Below are positions 61,225 to 64,000 of a DNA stretch of 64,000 nucleotides, one piece after another (positions within the stretch are counted from its first letter, which is position 1; each line of letters starts with the position of its first letter). The notes below the pieces were generated by a model that did no database searches, was not told the DNA's origin, and saw only the letters and a list, made by a program, of their open reading frames with translations. The position numbers and the translations under genes were made by a program. The DNA comes from Chloroflexota bacterium. Its GTDB lineage: Bacteria > Chloroflexota > UBA11872. The stretch lies in NCBI GenBank assembly GCA_022825895.1, contig JAJDVX010000037.1:62001-126000 (forward strand), in the 5' to 3' direction.

Positions 61225-63826
61225 GCACGGCGCAACGTATCCGGATCTCTCGGATAACGCGCTGGCCGTGCTGCGCAAGCGCTACTTCCTGAAGGACCGC
61301 GTCGACCACCCCATCGAAGACACGGACGAGTTCTTTGACCGCGTGGTGCGCGGCGTGGTTGACGTGGAGCGCGAGCGGGGCTGGGTGGACGCCGAAGGCC
61401 ACGACGAGATCGTGGGCTCGATGTACGACCTGCTGCGCGGCCTGCGCTTCGTGCCCAATAGCCCCTGCCTGATGAACGCCGGCAAGCCGCAGGGCTATGC
61501 GCAGATGGCGGCCTGCTTTGTGCTGCCGATCGACGACGATCTGCTGAGCATCAAGACCACCGACATGCACGCGGCCATCATTCACCAGAGCGGCGGCGGC
61601 ACCGGATTCAATTTCTCCCGCATCCGTCCGCGCGGCGACTTTGTGCGGAGCTCCGGCGGCGTGGCCAGCGGGCCGATCAGCTTCATGTCGATGATCGACT
61701 ACTCCTGCGGCGAGATTAAGCAGGGCGGCACCCGCCGCGGCGCCAACATGGGCATCCTCAACGTCGATCACCCGGACATCCTGGACTTCATCGGCTGCAA
61801 GACCGAGGACGGCCGGATCGCCAACTTCAACATCTCCGTCGGCATTACCGACGCCTTCATGCAGGCCGTGCGGGACGACACCGACTATGACCTGGTGAAC
61901 CCGCGCACCCAAGAGGTCACGAAGCGCCTGCGCGCCCGCGACGTCTGGGAGCGCCTGGTCGACGGCGCCTGGCTGAACGGCGAACCGGGCATGATTTTCC
62001 TGGACCGCCTGGAGCGCACCAATCCCACGCCGGACGTGGCGCTGCAGGACACCACCAACCCCTGCGGCGAGCAGCCGCTGCTGCCGTACGAGGCCTGCGT
62101 GCTCGGCAGCCTGAACCTCAACTGGCACCTCACGGAGGACCGCACGCGCATCGACTGGAAGGCGCTGCGGCGTGACGTGCACCTGTCGGTCCGCTTCCTG
62201 GACGACATGGTCGAGGCCTCCAACTTCCCGCTGGAGGAAATCGACGCCATCGTCAAGCACGGCAACCGTCGGGTTGGGCTGGGCGTTATGGGTTGGGCCG
62301 ACGTGCTCTTCCACCTGGGCCTGCCCTACGACAGCCCCGAAGCCGAGGCGCTGGCCAGCGACGTGATGCAGTTCATCAACGACGAAGGCCGGCGCGCCTC
62401 CGAGGAACTGGCGGCCGCGCGCGGCGCGTTCCCCAACTTCATCAACTCGGCCTGGGACCGAAAGGGCCACGGCGAGCGGCGTAATGCCACGGTGACCACC
62501 ATCGCGCCCACCGGCACGATCAGCATGATCGCCGACGCCTCCAGCGGTATTGAACCGCTCTTTGCGCTGATCTTCTGGAAGAACGTGATGCGCGACAGCG
62601 ACGACAACGCGGCGACCACGCTGCGCTACGTGAACCCGATTTTCGAGACCTACGCGCGCCGCCGCGGATTCTTCAGCGAAGAACTGGTGGACGCCATCGA
62701 GGCCAACCACGGCAGCCTGCGGATCACCGACGAGACGCCGGACGAAGCTCGACAGGTGCTGGAGGGCGTGCCCGAATCGGCCCGCCGAATCTTTGTGACG
62801 GCCCACGACGTCTCGCCCGAATGGCACATCCGCATCCAGAGCGCGTTCCAGGCGCACACCGAGAACGCGGTGTCCAAGACGATCAACTTCCCGCACGAGG
62901 CCACCCGCGAGGACGTGGAACGCGGCTACTGGCGGGCCTACGAACTGGGCTGCAAGGGCGTGACCGTCTACCGCGACGGCAGCCGCGACTACCAGGTGCT
63001 GACGACCAGCGACTCCGGCGACAAGACGCGGCGCGACGAGACCGACGAGCCGCAGGCCGCCGAGGCCCCGGCGCCCGCCGAAGAGGCTCCCGCGCCGGTG
63101 GCGGCTACCCCGGTCAACGGCCACAGCAACGGCCATGCGCCCAAGTTGTCGCCGACGCCGGCAGCGAACGGCGCCTCGGACGACCATGCCGAGCACATTC
63201 CGCTGCCGATCGTCGCGGCGGTCGAGCGTGAGCGACCCGATCAGATTCACGGCACGACGACCCGTATCCGCACGGGCTGCGGTCCGTTGTTCGTCACGAT
63301 CAACGACGACGAGCGCGGGCTTCCGTTCGAGACCTTCGCGACGCTGGGCAAGGCCGGCGGCTGCGCCGCCGCGCAGACCGAGGCTATCGGCCGGCTGGCA
63401 TCGCTGGCGCTGCGCTCGGGCGTGCCGGTCGAAGAGGTACAGAAGACCCTGCGGGGGATCACCTGCCACCGGCCCGCCGGGTTTGGCCCCGAACGCGTGC
63501 TCTCCTGCGGTGACGGCATCGCCCAGGCGATGGCCAAGCGGATCGACGTGGAGAACGGTGACTTCGTCCCGATGGTGGACCTGCAGGGCGAAGGCACGTA
63601 TACGTCCGACCCGGCCGAACAGCCAGCCGCGACGGTCGCGACGGCGCCTCCCCAGAGCGCGCCGACCTTCGGCAGCGGTTCGGCGCCGGCAGCCGAGACC
63701 TACGTTGAGGCCGCCGCGCGCGATCAGGGCTTCGTGGGCGCCTGCCCCTCCTGCGGCGGCAGCCAGCTCCACTACGCCGAAGGCTGCATGAAGTGCGTGT
63801 CCTGCGGCTACAGCGACTGCGGGTAG
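61217..63826 (+). CDS. nrdJ: Class II (adenosylcobalamin-dependent) ribonucleotide reductase
   Basis: 869 residues from the ATG at 61217, which overlaps the upstream small gene. The catalytic barrel contains [19 protein letters not shown], the first-Cys region SYxDYSCGE-like (MIDYSCGE), [18 protein letters not shown] (active-site Cys and Glu near 281) and [20 protein letters not shown] (phosphate loop). Class II enzymes need vitamin B12 and no oxygen. After an Ala/Pro/His-rich linker (about 600-670) there is a conserved C-terminal domain ([20 protein letters not shown]) and a CPSCGGS, then [13 protein letters not shown] zinc-ribbon end. Confidence 0.95.
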   Translation: MHRHGATYPDLSDNALAVLRKRYFLKDRVDHPIEDTDEFFDRVVRGVVDVERERGWVDAEGHDEIVGSMYDLLRGLRFVPNSPCLMNAGKPQGYAQMAACFVLPIDDDLLSIKTTDMHAAIIHQSGGGTGFNFSRIRPRGDFVRSSGGVASGPISFMSMIDYSCGEIKQGGTRRGANMGILNVDHPDILDFIGCKTEDGRIANFNISVGITDAFMQAVRDDTDYDLVNPRTQEVTKRLRARDVWERLVDGAWLNGEPGMIFLDRLERTNPTPDVALQDTTNPCGEQPLLPYEACVLGSLNLNWHLTEDRTRIDWKALRRDVHLSVRFLDDMVEASNFPLEEIDAIVKHGNRRVGLGVMGWADVLFHLGLPYDSPEAEALASDVMQFINDEGRRASEELAAARGAFPNFINSAWDRKGHGERRNATVTTIAPTGTISMIADASSGIEPLFALIFWKNVMRDSDDNAATTLRYVNPIFETYARRRGFFSEELVDAIEANHGSLRITDETPDEARQVLEGVPESARRIFVTAHDVSPEWHIRIQSAFQAHTENAVSKTINFPHEATREDVERGYWRAYELGCKGVTVYRDGSRDYQVLTTSDSGDKTRRDETDEPQAAEAPAPAEEAPAPVAATPVNGHSNGHAPKLSPTPAANGASDDHAEHIPLPIVAAVERERPDQIHGTTTRIRTGCGPLFVTINDDERGLPFETFATLGKAGGCAAAQTEAIGRLASLALRSGVPVEEVQKTLRGITCHRPAGFGPERVLSCGDGIAQAMAKRIDVENGDFVPMVDLQGEGTYTSDPAEQPAATVATAPPQSAPTFGSGSAPAAETYVEAAARDQGFVGACPSCGGSQLHYAEGCMKCVSCGYSDCG

Positions 63827-63880
63827 CGGCAAGGCCACCGCTCTCGGCTGGCTGATTCGGCGAACGAGCGCCGACCCGGG

Positions 63881-64000
63881 CTAAGTGCTGGGTGTCGTCG
63901 GTCGGCTTTCCGACTCTCGCTGGTCAATCAGAAGTCGCAGGCTCGCTTCGTTCCAGTAGAGATCGCCGACGGTCGCGCCTCGGTCCAGGAGTACGGACAT
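63881..64000 (-). CDS. C-terminal part of an unidentified protein (partial)
   Basis: An open frame on the minus strand ends with TAG at 63881-63883 and runs off the right edge. The last 39 codons read LLDRGATVGDLYWNEASLRL followed by LIDQRESESR. It resembles no family I can name; the gene body lies outside the window. Confidence 0.4.
   Translation of the reverse strand: MSVLLDRGATVGDLYWNEASLRLLIDQRESESRPTTPST

Overview
The window is GC-rich, densely coded bacterial DNA with no phage or plasmid backbone. It most resembles a Chloroflexota genome. Two lipoproteins carry the Val-Glu-Lys-Val-Val 'stalk' repeat typical of Chloroflexota surface proteins. There are many Gfo/Idh/MocA and enolase-superfamily genes, two DarA-like proteins and a B12-dependent ribonucleotide reductase. 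The phylum is inferred from gene style; no rRNA is present.

Layout. 1-11 kb: SPFH membrane protein, secreted M14 peptidase, a lower-GC two-gene DUF488 cassette, LDH2-type dehydrogenase, a glycosidase-like lipoprotein, an aminotransferase and a secreted five-repeat protein. 11-15 kb: an AlkD / nucleoside hydrolase / nucleotidyltransferase operon with ATGA overlaps, then a DUF6516-like toxin-antitoxin pair. 15-21 kb: a secreted protein and an SRPBCC / TPR / flavin-halogenase-like operon. 21-24 kb: tRNA-Glu, cupin, DUF4202, two adjacent DarA-like genes, DUF6807.

24-40 kb is a catabolic region. It holds an orphan ABC solute-binding lipoprotein, Gfo/Idh/MocA oxidoreductases, M20 peptidase and sulfatase (overlapping by 1 nt), a BchC-like MDR enzyme, an MR/MLE dehydratase, an aldo/keto reductase and an SDR. 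Together they suggest uptake and oxidation of modified or sulfated sugars and sugar acids. A perfect parS centromere sequence lies at 27163-27178. Small coiled-coil and lipoprotein genes are scattered through it.

40.8-46 kb is accessory: a perfect 25-bp inverted repeat, 21-bp-phased repeats like an insertion-sequence end, a low-GC SF2 helicase with a PD-(D/E)XK-like motif, a decayed Phd antitoxin and an orphan VapB-like antitoxin. 46-50 kb holds two paralogous enolase-superfamily genes among dispersed palindromic repeats, one of which appears inserted in frame inside a HIT-family gene.

51-64 kb is mostly core: NYN nuclease with a leader hairpin, the tig-clpP-clpX cluster, tRNA-Leu, superoxide dismutase, SIMPL protein, a Trk/Ktr potassium system and nrdJ. 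A pair of NrdR-like boxes 31 bp apart and a small translationally coupled gene precede nrdJ.
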